The translations under genes were made by a program, and so were the position numbers. Below, piece after piece: positions 9,401-18,095 of a DNA stretch of 64,000 nucleotides. The DNA is from Chloroflexota bacterium (lineage in GTDB: Bacteria; Chloroflexota; UBA11872): contig JAJEDE010000002.1 in the NCBI GenBank assembly GCA_022821645.1, positions 62,001 to 126,000 of the forward strand, in the 5' to 3' direction. The notes beneath the pieces are model-generated. The model searched no databases, had not been told where the DNA came from, and saw nothing but the letters and a program-made list of their open reading frames with translations. How positions within the stretch are numbered: the first letter of the stretch is position 1; each line of letters starts with the position of its first letter.

Positions 9401-12400
9401 ACGAATCCGCTCGCGGCGAGATCACGTTCGAGACGGAAGTGTTCCCGTCCGATCCGGCGTGGCTAAGCGACCACCGGGTCTTCGGCCGGCTGATGGCACC
9501 GGGCGCGTTCTACGGCGCCATGGCGGCCTCGGTGTCGTTTGCCGAGGGCAGCGGCTCGACGGTCGTGGAAGACATGCAGTTGCAGAACGCCCTGGTCTTT
9601 GCCGAGACGACCACCGCGGATGGGACGGACGACGAGGGGCGGAGAGTGCAGGTGGTGCTCGACGATTTCGAGCAGGCGTCGTCGCGTGACTTCCAGATCT
9701 TCAGCCAGGGCGGCGACGAGGACTGGACGCTGCACGTGGAAGGGCGCGTGTCTCCGGGCGGTCCGTTGCCGGAAGCCGGCGAGCGAATCGATCTCGATGA
9801 ATTGAAGGCCCGCTTGTCGCCGGTTGACGTGCCGGCCTACTACCGCGCCAAGTTCGATACCGGCATCGATCTTGGTCCGTCCTTCCGCACGTTGGGTGCG
9901 GTCTGGTCAGGGCCGGGCGAGGCGTTGGGCGAGGTGAGCCTTCCCGAAGCCTTGGGGCCGAGCGAGCTCGACGTCCATCCGCTGGTCCTTGACGGCTGCT
10001 TTCAAGTCGTGGGCGCGGCACGCAACATGTCCGGCGGCCCGGACGAGCCCACCTATCTGCCGTTTGGCTGGGACCGGTTTTGGCTCGCGAGGCGGCTGCC
10101 GGATCGTGTGTTCTGCCACGTGCGCATGAGCGAGGCCTCGCAGGAAGCGGAGGCGGCAGCGGGAGAGCCGCCCGAAGTACAGAGTGGCGACCTGCGAATC
10201 TACGATGGGAACGGCGCGGTCATGGGTGGGCTCAGCGGCTACGCCGTGAAGCGGGCTACGCGGGCGGCGCTGCTCTCGGCGGTCGAAGGTGTCGAGGACC
10301 TGCTGTACGAGGTGGTCTGGCGCGAACGCGCCCTCGAATCGGGACTCCTGCCAGCACACTTCTTCCCGGGTCCCGCCGAGCTTGCGGCCACGTCTCGGCT
10401 GTACGCCGATCACCTGAAGGACGCGGGTGACGACCCTAAGGTCCGGGACGCCCTGCTTGGGGATCTGGAGCGGTGGTCGTGGTCGCGCGCGCTCGCCACG
10501 CTGGAAGAGCTGGGCTGGCAGCGCGCACCGGGCGACGTCGTGAGTCCCGAGGAACTGCGTGAAGCACTAGACGTTCTCCCGGAGCACAGCCGCCTCTTCC
10601 GCCGGTTGCTCGAGATGCTCGCCAAGACCGGGGTATTGGACGAGACGGACGACGGATTCGTGGTCGTGGTGAGACCGGACGACCCGTTGCCCGACGACAT
10701 GCCGCTGGATCTCGATGCGCTCGACGCCCGGATGACGGGCTCATATCCCGATGGCCTCATCGAGATCGGGCTGTTCCGCCGGTCCGGCCGCGCCCTGGCC
10801 GAGGTGCTCCGCGGTCGAGAAGATCCCCTCACGCTCCTCTTCGGCAGCGGCGAACCGACCGCGGCCGACTTGTATCTGAAGGCGCCGGCGGCGCACGCAG
10901 CCAACCGGATGCTGCAAGAGGCGATCCAACCGCTGATCGCCGCACTGCCCGAGGGCCGGCGACTCAGGATTCTCGAGGTCGGGGCGGGTACGGGGTCCGC
11001 GACGGCTTTCGTGCTTCCGGAGCTTCCCGAGGGGCGCTTCGACTACACCTTCACCGATATCTCCGCCGGCTTCTTTGCCGAAGCGGAGGCGCGGTTCGGC
11101 GACGACGGCATCGAATACCGCCCGCTGGATATCGAGCGGGACCCGATCGCCCAGGGCTTTGATTCCCACGGCTACGACTTGTTGATCGCCTCCAACGTGT
11201 TGCACGCGACGCGCTATCTGCGGGAGACGCTGGGGTACTGTCGTGAGTTGCTGGCGCCATCCGGTCTGCTGGTGGCGCTGGAGAACCTTCGCCCCCAAGG
11301 CTGGATGGACCTCACCTTTGGACAGTTGGACGGCTGGTGGCGGTTTGCCGACGCCGATCGGCCGCACCACGCCTTTGCTGATCCCGCGGTGTGGAAGCAG
11401 GCGCTCGGCGACGCCGGTCTCGAGGAGGCCGTTGTGCTGGGGCCGGACGAGGGCGGGACACCGGACAAAGGCGTGATCGTGGCGCGAGGTCCCGCGAAGG
11501 TGATGGAGCCGGCGGGCCTCTGGATCCTGGCGTCGGATCGCCGCGGCGTGGCGGACGAGCTGGCCACGGCGTTGGCGGCGCGGAATCAGACGGTTGTCGT
11601 GGCGGTCGGGGAAGAGTCGGCAAGCGGCAACGCCGCACCCGATGACCCGCTGATCCGAACGGCCGCCGTTGACGCGGACTGTCGCGAATCGTGGCAATCG
11701 TTGCTGGCGAATCTGCCGGCGGACGCGCCGCTCACGGGCATCGTCCATCTGGCGGCGCTGGACGGACACGGCGCGCAGTCGAACGGCGAGGAGTTTGCGG
11801 CGGATGCGCGGCTTACGGGAGCCAGCGCATTGGCCCTGGTGCAAGGTATCGCGGACGCCGACGTGACACCGGCCAACGGCGTCTGGCTCGTCACGCGGGG
11901 CGCGCAGGTGCTGGAACGTGAGCGCGGCGGGCAGCTTGCCGGCGCTCTGCTCTGGGGTGTCGGCAAGGTGATACGCCACGAAGCGGGCCACCTGCAACCG
12001 CGGATGATCGACCTGGATCCCAGCACGCCGCCGCAGCCGACCGACCTCGTCAATGACCTGCTGTATCCCGACAAGGAAAACCACATCGCGTATCGCCTGG
12101 GACGGCGTCAGGCGGCGCGTTTGGTCAGGTCCGAGGCCGAGGATCGGCGTCTCGCCTTGCCGGCGGAATCGTCCTGGGTCCTGGCGCCGGATCCGGACGG
12201 AATGTTCGATCGACCCCAGGTCAAGCCGCTACCCACGCGTGACCTGGCGCCGAACGACGTTCGCGTCGCGGTCGAGGCAACCGGCCTCAACTTCTGGGAC
12301 GTGTTCCGATCGCTCGGCTTCATCCAGGAAGGCGATCTGGGCCGGGAGATGTGTGGACACGTCGTCGACATCGGTTCCGAGGTGTCGACCGTCGGCGTCG

Positions 12401-15400
12401 GCGACCGCGTGGTGGGTCTGGGTTTTGGCGCATTCGGCCCGGAAATGATCACGCGAGAGGAATTGGTGGCGCCGGCTCCCGCACGAGTGTCCGCGTCGGA
12501 CCTGGCAACGATCCCGACCGCGTACGTTTCGGCCGCGCTTTCGTACGAATACTCAGGACTTGGGGCCGGAGATCGCGTGCTGGTTCACGCCGGCGCCGGC
12601 GGAGTCGGACTTGCAGCCATCCAGCTGGCCCAAGCCGCCGGCGCGGAGGTCTTCGCGACGGCCAGCGCGCCAAAGCAGCCCTATCTCCGGTCGCTTGGCG
12701 TCGAGCACGTCTTCGATAGCCGGCAGACGACATTCGGCCAGGAAGTCCTTGAAGCCACCAACGGCGTGGGCGTTGACGTGGTGCTGAACAGCCTCACGAG
12801 CGAGGGATTCATCGATGCCAGTCTGTCGTGCCTCGCGCATGGCGGTCGCTTCGTCGAGCTGGCCGCGCGCGACATCCTCAGCAAGGAGGAGATGGCGGCG
12901 GTTCGTCCGGACCTGACCTACGACATCCTGGACATGGACGGTCTGAAAAAAACCGATCCCGCGTGGGTTGGGGAGGTGCTGCGAGGCGTCATGACGCGTC
13001 TTGCGGCGGGAGAGCTCGAACCGCTGATTCACAGCCGGTGGCCATTAGCCGAGGCGGGAGCCGCCCTGGATTTCATGCGATCGGCCCGGCATATCGGAAA
13101 GATCGTCCTCACGCCGCCGCCGCTCATGCAGGGGCAGTTGCGACACGACCGCACGTACCTGGTCGCGGGCGGTCTGGGCGGGATTGGATGCGCCGTGGCC
13201 GGCTGGCTGGCGGACCGCGGCGCCGGCGCCATTGTGCTGAACGGGCGTCGCGAACCCGATGCCGAGGCAGTCGCCGTCATCGACGCGCTGCGCAGACGCG
13301 GCGTCACGGTCGAGGTGGAATTGGCCGACGTGACCGACGCCGGGGCGGTCGACGGGATGCTGGCGCGCATCGATGCCACGCTGCCGCCGCTCGGCGGCGT
13401 GATCCACAGCGTGGGGGTGCTGTCGGACGCCGTGCTCACCAACCAGACCTGGGAGAGCTTTGAACGGGTGCTGTGGCCGAAGATCGTGGGGGCCTGGCAC
13501 CTGCACCGTGCGACCGAAGATCGAGACCTGGACCTCTTCCTCCTGTTCTCAAGCCTCGTGGGCGTGATGGGGAATCCAGGCCAGGCGAACCATGCCGCGG
13601 CCAATGCGTTTCTGGACCAACTTGCCGGTCATCGTCGGGCGCTGGGTCTCCCCGGGCAGGCCATCGCCTGGGGGGCATGGTCGGATATTGGTGAAGCCGA
13701 GGAGCAGCGGGAGCGGATCGAAGGGCGACGGGCAGCACTCGGCGGCCGCTGGTTCACCCCGCAGCAAGGTCTTCGGGCGCTTGACCGCCTGATGCGCGAG
13801 GACGCCACCACGTCCGTGGTGATGTCGATGGACTGGACAGTGTTCGAAGAAGCCGTTGAGGACCATCCTCCCCTGGTGGAAGAGCTGCTGTCGTCGGACG
13901 ACAGCGCCGATGACGCGACCGCGGCGGACGACATCCTCACGCAACTGCGAGGCGCGCCTGCAACCGAGCACGAGCAATTGCTCGAGTCGTTCCTCCAGGA
14001 GGAAGTGCAGGCGGTGCTGCGGCTGTCGGCGGCGCCGGCGGCCACCGTGGGGTTCTTCGATCTGGGGATGGACTCGCTTATGGCGGTGGAGTTGCGGAAC
14101 CGCCTCAATCGCGCCTTCGACGGGGAGTACACCGCGTCAAACACCATGGTGTTCGACTACCCCGACATTGCCAGCCTCGCCGGCCATTTGACCGGGGAGC
14201 TTGGCGAGGTTGCCGGGGCGACGGCGCTGCCCGAGCCGGAGGCTCCCGAGCCGAGCCCGCAGGTCGAGCTGGCGGACGATGGAATCGCCATCATCGGTAT
14301 GGGATGCCGCTTCCCCGGCGCCGAAGACCCGCTCGAGTTGTGGCGGATGCTGAAAGCGGGCGTGGATGCGGTGGCGGAGGGCCGCGACGAGGCCGGTTCC
14401 TGGACCGGATTTTTTGGCGATCCCGCCGCCCAGGATCCCGTGTTTCGGCGCGGGGCATTCATCGAGGGTATTGAGCAATTCGACTCGCGGTTCTTCCGCA
14501 TTGCGCCGATCGAGGCGCGCGTCATGGATCCGCATCAGCGCCTGTTACTGGAAACCACCTGGCACGCGCTCGAGGACGCGGGGATCGATCCGGGCAAGCT
14601 GCGCGGCAGCCGCACGGGGGTTTATATCGGGCTGGGCGGCAGCGAATACCGGGAAGTGATCGCGGCCAGCGACTTTGACGACACCTTTGTCGGCACGTCA
14701 GCCAGCATGACTGCCGGACGTTTGGCCTTTGCGTTCGGTCTGGAAGGGCCGGCGATTCCGATGGACGCCGTCTGCGCCTCATCGCTGGTCGCGGTGCACC
14801 AGGCAATGTCGGGCCTCCAGCAGGGCGAGGTTGACATGGCGTTGGTCGGCGGCGCGAACATTCCGCTGTCCCGCGGGGTGACCAGATTCCTCAACGATGT
14901 GGGCATGTTGTCGGCCAACGGGCGCACCCGCTCGTTCGATGCGGCCGCCGACGGCTTCGTGCGCAGCGACGGCTGCGGCATGGTGGTGCTGAAGCGGCTG
15001 CGGGACGCCGAAGCGGCCAATGATCGAATCTGGGGCGTGATTCGCGGATCGGCGATCAACCAAAACGGCGCGAGCGCCGGCCTGACGGTTCCAAACGGAC
15101 CCGCCCAGGAGCGGGTGCTGCGGGACGCGCTTGCACGGGCGGGTGTGACGCCGTCGGACGTGGACTACCTGGAAGCGCACGGCGGCGCTTCCACGCTGGG
15201 CGACCCGATCGAGGTGCGTGCCGCGGCGACGGTCTACGGTCAGGGACGCGATCCCGACCGTCCCTTGGTGCTGGGCTCGGTCAAGCCCAACATCGGGCAT
15301 TCGGAACGGGCGGCGGGAATTGCCAGCCTGATCAAAACCGTCCTGGCCATGCACCAGCGAATGATCCCCCGGCAGCTGCACTTCGAGACTCCGAGCCCGG

Positions 15401-16830
15401 AGATTGACTGGGACCGGCTGCCGGTTCGCGTGGCGTCAGACGACACGCCCTGGCCGCCGGCCGCCGACCGCCCGCCGCTGGCCGCGGTCAGTTCATTCGG
15501 GATGTCGGGCGCAAACGCGAACGTGGTCGTTGAGGGCTATGACTCGCCGGCGAGTCCCTCAGTCACATCCGGCGACGTCCGGGTTCCGGCAGGGGCCGCT
15601 CGCGCGGTGCCGGTATCCCTGCCAGGCACGCCGGCCGATCTGGCAGCGACGACAGGCGGAATCGCCGAGCGCGGGACGCGGGTGCTGCCGCTCGCGGCAC
15701 GGTCCGACCAGGCGCTGCGGGAGCTGGCCGAACGCTACGTGTCATGGCTCGGCGAGCAAGGCGAGCCGGACGCGAGCAACGACGCCGTCGACGGCTCCGG
15801 CCTCGCGGACATGGCGTGGACGGCGAGCGTCGGACGGAGTCACTTCGACTACCGCGCGGGCGTGGTGTTCCACGACGTCGCGTCGCTGGGCGAACGATTG
15901 CGATCCATCGCCCAGAGGCCGGTCGAGCCGCAGGCGGCGACGCCGCGGCGCGTGGCGTTTGCCTACACCGGCCAGGGCGGCCTATGGACCGGCATGGGCC
16001 GAGCGCTCTACGAAACCGAGCCGGTGGTGCGGGCCGTGCTGGACCGCTGCGAGGCAGTGGTGCGAGACGAGCGCGGGTCGTCGCTGCTGGACGTGATGTT
16101 TGGCCGAGGCGACTCTACCAGCGACTTGCATGACACCGCCTGGGCGCAGCCGGCGATTTACGCGCTGGAGTGCGCGCTGACGGCCCTCTGGGAGAGCCTG
16201 GGCATTCGGCCCGGCGCGGTGGTGGGGCACGGCTTGGGCGAAATTGCCGCCGCCCAGGCGGCGGGGGTGTTCAGCTTGGACGACGGGATGCGCTTCGCCC
16301 TGGCGCGCGGTGCGCTCATGTCGGCCTTGCCGGGCCCCGGGTTGACTCTCGAAAGCAGTCTGGAAGCGGCGCTCAGCGACATTGCGGTCTCGTCCCCATC
16401 GTCAACCCTGGTGAGCGGCGTCACGGGCCGCGCGGTCGGGCCAGACGAGGCGCTCGACGCCGCCTACTGGCATCGCCAGGCGCGCGAGCCGGTGGACTTC
16501 GGGCGCTGCGTCGAGACGCTGGCGGCATTGGGCGTGGACGTGATCGTGGAGATTGGGCCTGATGCGGTGTTGCAACCGCAAGTCGCCGCCGCCTGGCCCG
16601 CTGCGGCGCCCAATGCCGACGCAGCCCCGCCGCCTACCGTGATCAGTAGCCTGCGGCAGCCGGCCGGTGATGGCTCGACCTCGGAATCCGAATGCAGCTT
16701 CGTGGCGGCGGTCGCCGCCGCCTATGAGGCGGGGCTCGCGATCAATTTCCCAGGGCTCTTCGCGGGCGAAGTTCGGCGCCGGGTTTCCTTGCCGAGCTAT
16801 CCCTTCCAGCGGCGGCATCACTGGGCATAG
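6475..16830 (+). CDS. type I polyketide synthase, one full reducing module plus KS-AT(inactive)
   Basis: A 3451-residue type I PKS. Domains in order with approximate residues: KS1 30-456 (Cys204, His339, His379); AT1 595-885 (GHSLGE Ser689, His796); DH 969-1265 (His1000 in HxxxGxxxxP, Asp1173 in DGCFQ); C-methyltransferase about 1440-1660 (LEVGAGTG at 1500); structural KR 1675-1890; ER 1910-2212 (HAGAGGVGLAA); KR 2220-2420; ACP1 2495-2570 (DLGMDSL, Ser2534); KS2 2602-3025 (Cys2767, His2902, His2942); AT2 3160 to the end. AT2 reads GHGLGE, so Gly3253 replaces the nucleophile, and about 75 residues including the AFHS histidine are missing. The KR catalytic Tyr is His2373 (NHAAAN). The chain ends after the post-AT linker (SYPFQRRHHWA) without an ACP; a free ACP follows. 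The expected product is a fully reduced, methyl-branched acyl chain. The start at 6475 is set by GAGAGG. The plan recalls sponge-symbiont PKSs, from memory only. Confidence 0.95.
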   Translation: MRGPADESQFHAVPGARPVESRASAGQGGEPIAVVGMACRFPRAPSVVDFWRLLEAGESGVIEGVPGSGVGRIGELFPTADVQSEGCRFGAYLDDIDLFDAPFFRISPVEAQLLDPQQRLMLETSWRALEDAGIDPDGLHGSRTGVYAGVSNQEYRELTQNIGETAGPAASLYAVSGTSFNTAIGRVAFALGLQGPAMALDTACSSSLVAIHQAVAGLQRGEADLALAGGVHVMLSGRLIELRANARMLAPDGRCKTFDAAANGYVRGEGCGILVLKRLREAEADRDRIWGVIRGSAVNQDGASAGLTVPNETAQEQVIREALRRAGVRPCHVDYLEAHGTGTEVGDPIELRAAAAAYGAEREADRPLLIGSVKTNLGHLEPAAGTAGLIKVLLAMNHGVIPKHLHFRDPTPEFDWERIPLRVTSEATTWPSHANGPPLAGVSGFGWSGTNAHVVVEGYVQPDVASNGLDEHWGPPGLPRTVAVAPREPAVDGRARRPLDIRTSRLLSLSGKTVQALRDLAGRYLTWLDQKAEALATSDGAADHLLADMAWTASVGRSHFPVRAGLTFRDAESLRDGLRALAAATEEPSEAPPQSVAFVYTGQGSQWVGMGEDLYRSEPVVRDVLDRCDAVFRNERGTSLLDVMFGRPGAKGDLHNTAWAQPAVYALECALTALWASVGIRPSVAMGHSLGEIAAAQAAGVFGLEDGMRFVTKRGASLSLRSKPGAMAAIFASEPEVTAAMREVNVASDSVGLSIAAHNGAHQVVSGPVAAVEAIVERFESEEVRVRRLNTSQAFHSALVEPALGEVEAALKGVSIATPSITLVSNVTGRAVASDELLDTTYWRRHTRQPVAFGRSVEALAALGVDLVVEIGPHAVLGPMATLAWPESAGETPAALATLRRPPRDAATPEPETGFVDAVAEAYEAGLDIDFEGLFAGETRRRISLPGYPFQRQRHWVETSKRRRQDAGHPLLGIRHESARGEITFETEVFPSDPAWLSDHRVFGRLMAPGAFYGAMAASVSFAEGSGSTVVEDMQLQNALVFAETTTADGTDDEGRRVQVVLDDFEQASSRDFQIFSQGGDEDWTLHVEGRVSPGGPLPEAGERIDLDELKARLSPVDVPAYYRAKFDTGIDLGPSFRTLGAVWSGPGEALGEVSLPEALGPSELDVHPLVLDGCFQVVGAARNMSGGPDEPTYLPFGWDRFWLARRLPDRVFCHVRMSEASQEAEAAAGEPPEVQSGDLRIYDGNGAVMGGLSGYAVKRATRAALLSAVEGVEDLLYEVVWRERALESGLLPAHFFPGPAELAATSRLYADHLKDAGDDPKVRDALLGDLERWSWSRALATLEELGWQRAPGDVVSPEELREALDVLPEHSRLFRRLLEMLAKTGVLDETDDGFVVVVRPDDPLPDDMPLDLDALDARMTGSYPDGLIEIGLFRRSGRALAEVLRGREDPLTLLFGSGEPTAADLYLKAPAAHAANRMLQEAIQPLIAALPEGRRLRILEVGAGTGSATAFVLPELPEGRFDYTFTDISAGFFAEAEARFGDDGIEYRPLDIERDPIAQGFDSHGYDLLIASNVLHATRYLRETLGYCRELLAPSGLLVALENLRPQGWMDLTFGQLDGWWRFADADRPHHAFADPAVWKQALGDAGLEEAVVLGPDEGGTPDKGVIVARGPAKVMEPAGLWILASDRRGVADELATALAARNQTVVVAVGEESASGNAAPDDPLIRTAAVDADCRESWQSLLANLPADAPLTGIVHLAALDGHGAQSNGEEFAADARLTGASALALVQGIADADVTPANGVWLVTRGAQVLERERGGQLAGALLWGVGKVIRHEAGHLQPRMIDLDPSTPPQPTDLVNDLLYPDKENHIAYRLGRRQAARLVRSEAEDRRLALPAESSWVLAPDPDGMFDRPQVKPLPTRDLAPNDVRVAVEATGLNFWDVFRSLGFIQEGDLGREMCGHVVDIGSEVSTVGVGDRVVGLGFGAFGPEMITREELVAPAPARVSASDLATIPTAYVSAALSYEYSGLGAGDRVLVHAGAGGVGLAAIQLAQAAGAEVFATASAPKQPYLRSLGVEHVFDSRQTTFGQEVLEATNGVGVDVVLNSLTSEGFIDASLSCLAHGGRFVELAARDILSKEEMAAVRPDLTYDILDMDGLKKTDPAWVGEVLRGVMTRLAAGELEPLIHSRWPLAEAGAALDFMRSARHIGKIVLTPPPLMQGQLRHDRTYLVAGGLGGIGCAVAGWLADRGAGAIVLNGRREPDAEAVAVIDALRRRGVTVEVELADVTDAGAVDGMLARIDATLPPLGGVIHSVGVLSDAVLTNQTWESFERVLWPKIVGAWHLHRATEDRDLDLFLLFSSLVGVMGNPGQANHAAANAFLDQLAGHRRALGLPGQAIAWGAWSDIGEAEEQRERIEGRRAALGGRWFTPQQGLRALDRLMREDATTSVVMSMDWTVFEEAVEDHPPLVEELLSSDDSADDATAADDILTQLRGAPATEHEQLLESFLQEEVQAVLRLSAAPAATVGFFDLGMDSLMAVELRNRLNRAFDGEYTASNTMVFDYPDIASLAGHLTGELGEVAGATALPEPEAPEPSPQVELADDGIAIIGMGCRFPGAEDPLELWRMLKAGVDAVAEGRDEAGSWTGFFGDPAAQDPVFRRGAFIEGIEQFDSRFFRIAPIEARVMDPHQRLLLETTWHALEDAGIDPGKLRGSRTGVYIGLGGSEYREVIAASDFDDTFVGTSASMTAGRLAFAFGLEGPAIPMDAVCASSLVAVHQAMSGLQQGEVDMALVGGANIPLSRGVTRFLNDVGMLSANGRTRSFDAAADGFVRSDGCGMVVLKRLRDAEAANDRIWGVIRGSAINQNGASAGLTVPNGPAQERVLRDALARAGVTPSDVDYLEAHGGASTLGDPIEVRAAATVYGQGRDPDRPLVLGSVKPNIGHSERAAGIASLIKTVLAMHQRMIPRQLHFETPSPEIDWDRLPVRVASDDTPWPPAADRPPLAAVSSFGMSGANANVVVEGYDSPASPSVTSGDVRVPAGAARAVPVSLPGTPADLAATTGGIAERGTRVLPLAARSDQALRELAERYVSWLGEQGEPDASNDAVDGSGLADMAWTASVGRSHFDYRAGVVFHDVASLGERLRSIAQRPVEPQAATPRRVAFAYTGQGGLWTGMGRALYETEPVVRAVLDRCEAVVRDERGSSLLDVMFGRGDSTSDLHDTAWAQPAIYALECALTALWESLGIRPGAVVGHGLGEIAAAQAAGVFSLDDGMRFALARGALMSALPGPGLTLESSLEAALSDIAVSSPSSTLVSGVTGRAVGPDEALDAAYWHRQAREPVDFGRCVETLAALGVDVIVEIGPDAVLQPQVAAAWPAAAPNADAAPPPTVISSLRQPAGDGSTSESECSFVAAVAAAYEAGLAINFPGLFAGEVRRRVSLPSYPFQRRHHWA

Positions 16831-16832
16831 AC

Positions 16833-16854
16833 CTGGCCGGGCGCGCCCGGCCAG
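16833..16854. terminator. perfect 22-base palindrome right after the PKS stop codon
   Basis: ctggccgggcg and its exact complement form a perfect 22-base palindrome starting two bases after the PKS stop codon (TAG, 16828-16830). As RNA it would fold into a stem of about nine G/C-rich pairs with a four-base loop. There is no T-tract, so a strong intrinsic terminator is unlikely. An intercistronic structure that stabilises mRNA, attenuates, or affects ribosomes leaving the PKS is more plausible. The downstream ACP gene begins 88 bases later in the same frame. Confidence 0.5.
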
Positions 16855-16941
16855 CCACACCGCCGATTGATCGCGTCCATGGCCACCGTTACACTGGCTG
16901 CCGCTTTGCCCATCTGGTCTCTCCAGGACAGGACTCCACGC

Positions 16942-17187
16942 ATGGCCACGACCGCAGAACGTGTCAGACAGCTCGTTGCAGACAACCTCGAAGTCGACGG
17001 TCAGCCAGTGGCCGTCCCAGCCGATTTGAACGTTAGTCTCACCGAGGTTGGCGTCCCATCGATGGACTTCGTAGCGTTTGCCAAGGTGCTCGTCCGGGAG
17101 TTCGACGTTCCGCTGACGCCAGACGACTGCGCGGGCTTCAGCACTCTGAAGGACCTGGCCGCGTACATTGACGGGCAGGCCGCCTAG
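16942..17187 (+). CDS. stand-alone acyl carrier protein
   Basis: An 81-residue acidic protein with the carrier-protein signature GVPSMDF; Ser40 is the predicted phosphopantetheine attachment site (the usual motif is GxDSL/GxxSxD). Length and helical pattern match a discrete ACP. I chose the ATG at 16942 because AGGA sites precede it and the ACP fold begins there (MATTAERVRQLVADNLEV). The frame is open upstream to 16831 and is the same frame as the PKS, so only the PKS TAG stop separates the two. It most likely supplies the carrier domain missing from the terminal KS-AT part of the PKS and is activated by the PPTase encoded next. It could instead serve a different acyl transfer, but the context argues for the PKS. 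Confidence 0.88.
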   Translation: MATTAERVRQLVADNLEVDGQPVAVPADLNVSLTEVGVPSMDFVAFAKVLVREFDVPLTPDDCAGFSTLKDLAAYIDGQAA

Positions 17188-17255
17188 CCACACAACCCTG
17201 CGAGAGCGCCCGACTCTCGCTGACGTCGGGCGGGCAAGGAGCGCGCAGCGAAGCA

Positions 17256-17987
17256 ATGTGCTCCTCGTTTGGCGGGTGCTGGTGGCAGCCGTTCAGAACG
17301 GTTGCCGAGGCTACGGTCTTTCACGTTGACCTTGCGGCCCATGCCGCGCATGAGGCGCAGGCCTTGCAGTGGCTGAGCGCTGAAGAACGGATACGTTCCC
17401 GTCGCTACGTTCATGCCGGGCCGCGGCGCCGGTTCGCGTTGTGCCGCGCGGCACTGCGAGCCGTCCTTTGCCATCGTCTTGGGTGTGACAGCCAACAGCT
17501 CACATTCGGCACGTCCGGCCATGGCAAACCGTTCGCGCGAGTCGACGAGATTCCCGAGCCGATTAGCTTCAACGTCAGCCACGGACGCGGCCACGGGTTG
17601 ATTGCCGTTGCCGCGGGTGGGCGCCTGGGCGTCGATATTGAGGAACGCCGTGCGCGCGACGACCTGGAGGACCTCACAGGCGCCGTGCTAGGTCCCAACG
17701 AAACGCGCGAATTTGCGCTGCTTCGCGGAAATGCGAGAACTCACTTCTTCTTCCGCATGTGGACCCTCAAGGAGGCCCTCATCAAGGCTCTCGGCCTGGG
17801 TTTTTCCCAGGACCCAGCGGAGTTTGAGGTGCCCGTGGCAGTTCGCCGGGGCGCACGAACCAGCACGTTCAGGTTTCCCAGCCGGCCGGGAGCCCTCTGG
17901 CGTGTCGATGATCTGGGAACCGATGACTTTGCGGCCGCCCTTGCACTAGAGATGATTCCCGACCGTCGTCTGTCGTCTGATGGCTAG
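17256..17987 (+). CDS. 4'-phosphopantetheinyl transferase, Sfp type
   Basis: A 243-residue Sfp/AcpT-type transferase that moves 4'-phosphopantetheine from CoA to the serine of carrier proteins. The family signatures are clear: the substrate-binding NVSHGRGHGLIAVA, the Mg-binding GVDIEER with the paired acidic residues, and FFRMWTLKEALIKALGLG near the C terminus. Length is typical of the Sfp class. It lies 68 bases after the free ACP and should activate both ACP1 in the PKS and that ACP. A small inverted repeat (cgcccgac/gtcgggcg, 17207-17232) sits in the gap. The ATG at 17256 has AAGGAG about 14 bases upstream, longer than ideal, so a slightly different start is possible; the first conserved segment begins at FHVDL, residue 22. 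Confidence 0.93.
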   Translation: MCSSFGGCWWQPFRTVAEATVFHVDLAAHAAHEAQALQWLSAEERIRSRRYVHAGPRRRFALCRAALRAVLCHRLGCDSQQLTFGTSGHGKPFARVDEIPEPISFNVSHGRGHGLIAVAAGGRLGVDIEERRARDDLEDLTGAVLGPNETREFALLRGNARTHFFFRMWTLKEALIKALGLGFSQDPAEFEVPVAVRRGARTSTFRFPSRPGALWRVDDLGTDDFAAALALEMIPDRRLSSDG

Positions 17988-18095
17988 TCGCGCACTAGAC
18001 TCTCGACGCCCGTCGTTGAGGTTCCACGGAGCAGGCCGCCTGCACTTGCCGGTCTTCGATCGGTCGCAGGTTTCCGTCCGAAAGAAGTCCAAGCT

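Noticed and set aside
10741-12084. 447-codon minus-strand frame inside the PKS gene
   Set aside because: It lies opposite conserved MT and psiKR sequence and shows shadow composition; the plus strand is clearly coding.
16300-16400. Possible frameshift explaining the short AT2
   Set aside because: The frame stays open and recognisably homologous on both sides (RGALMS before, LVSGVTGRAV after); the loss is a clean in-frame deletion.
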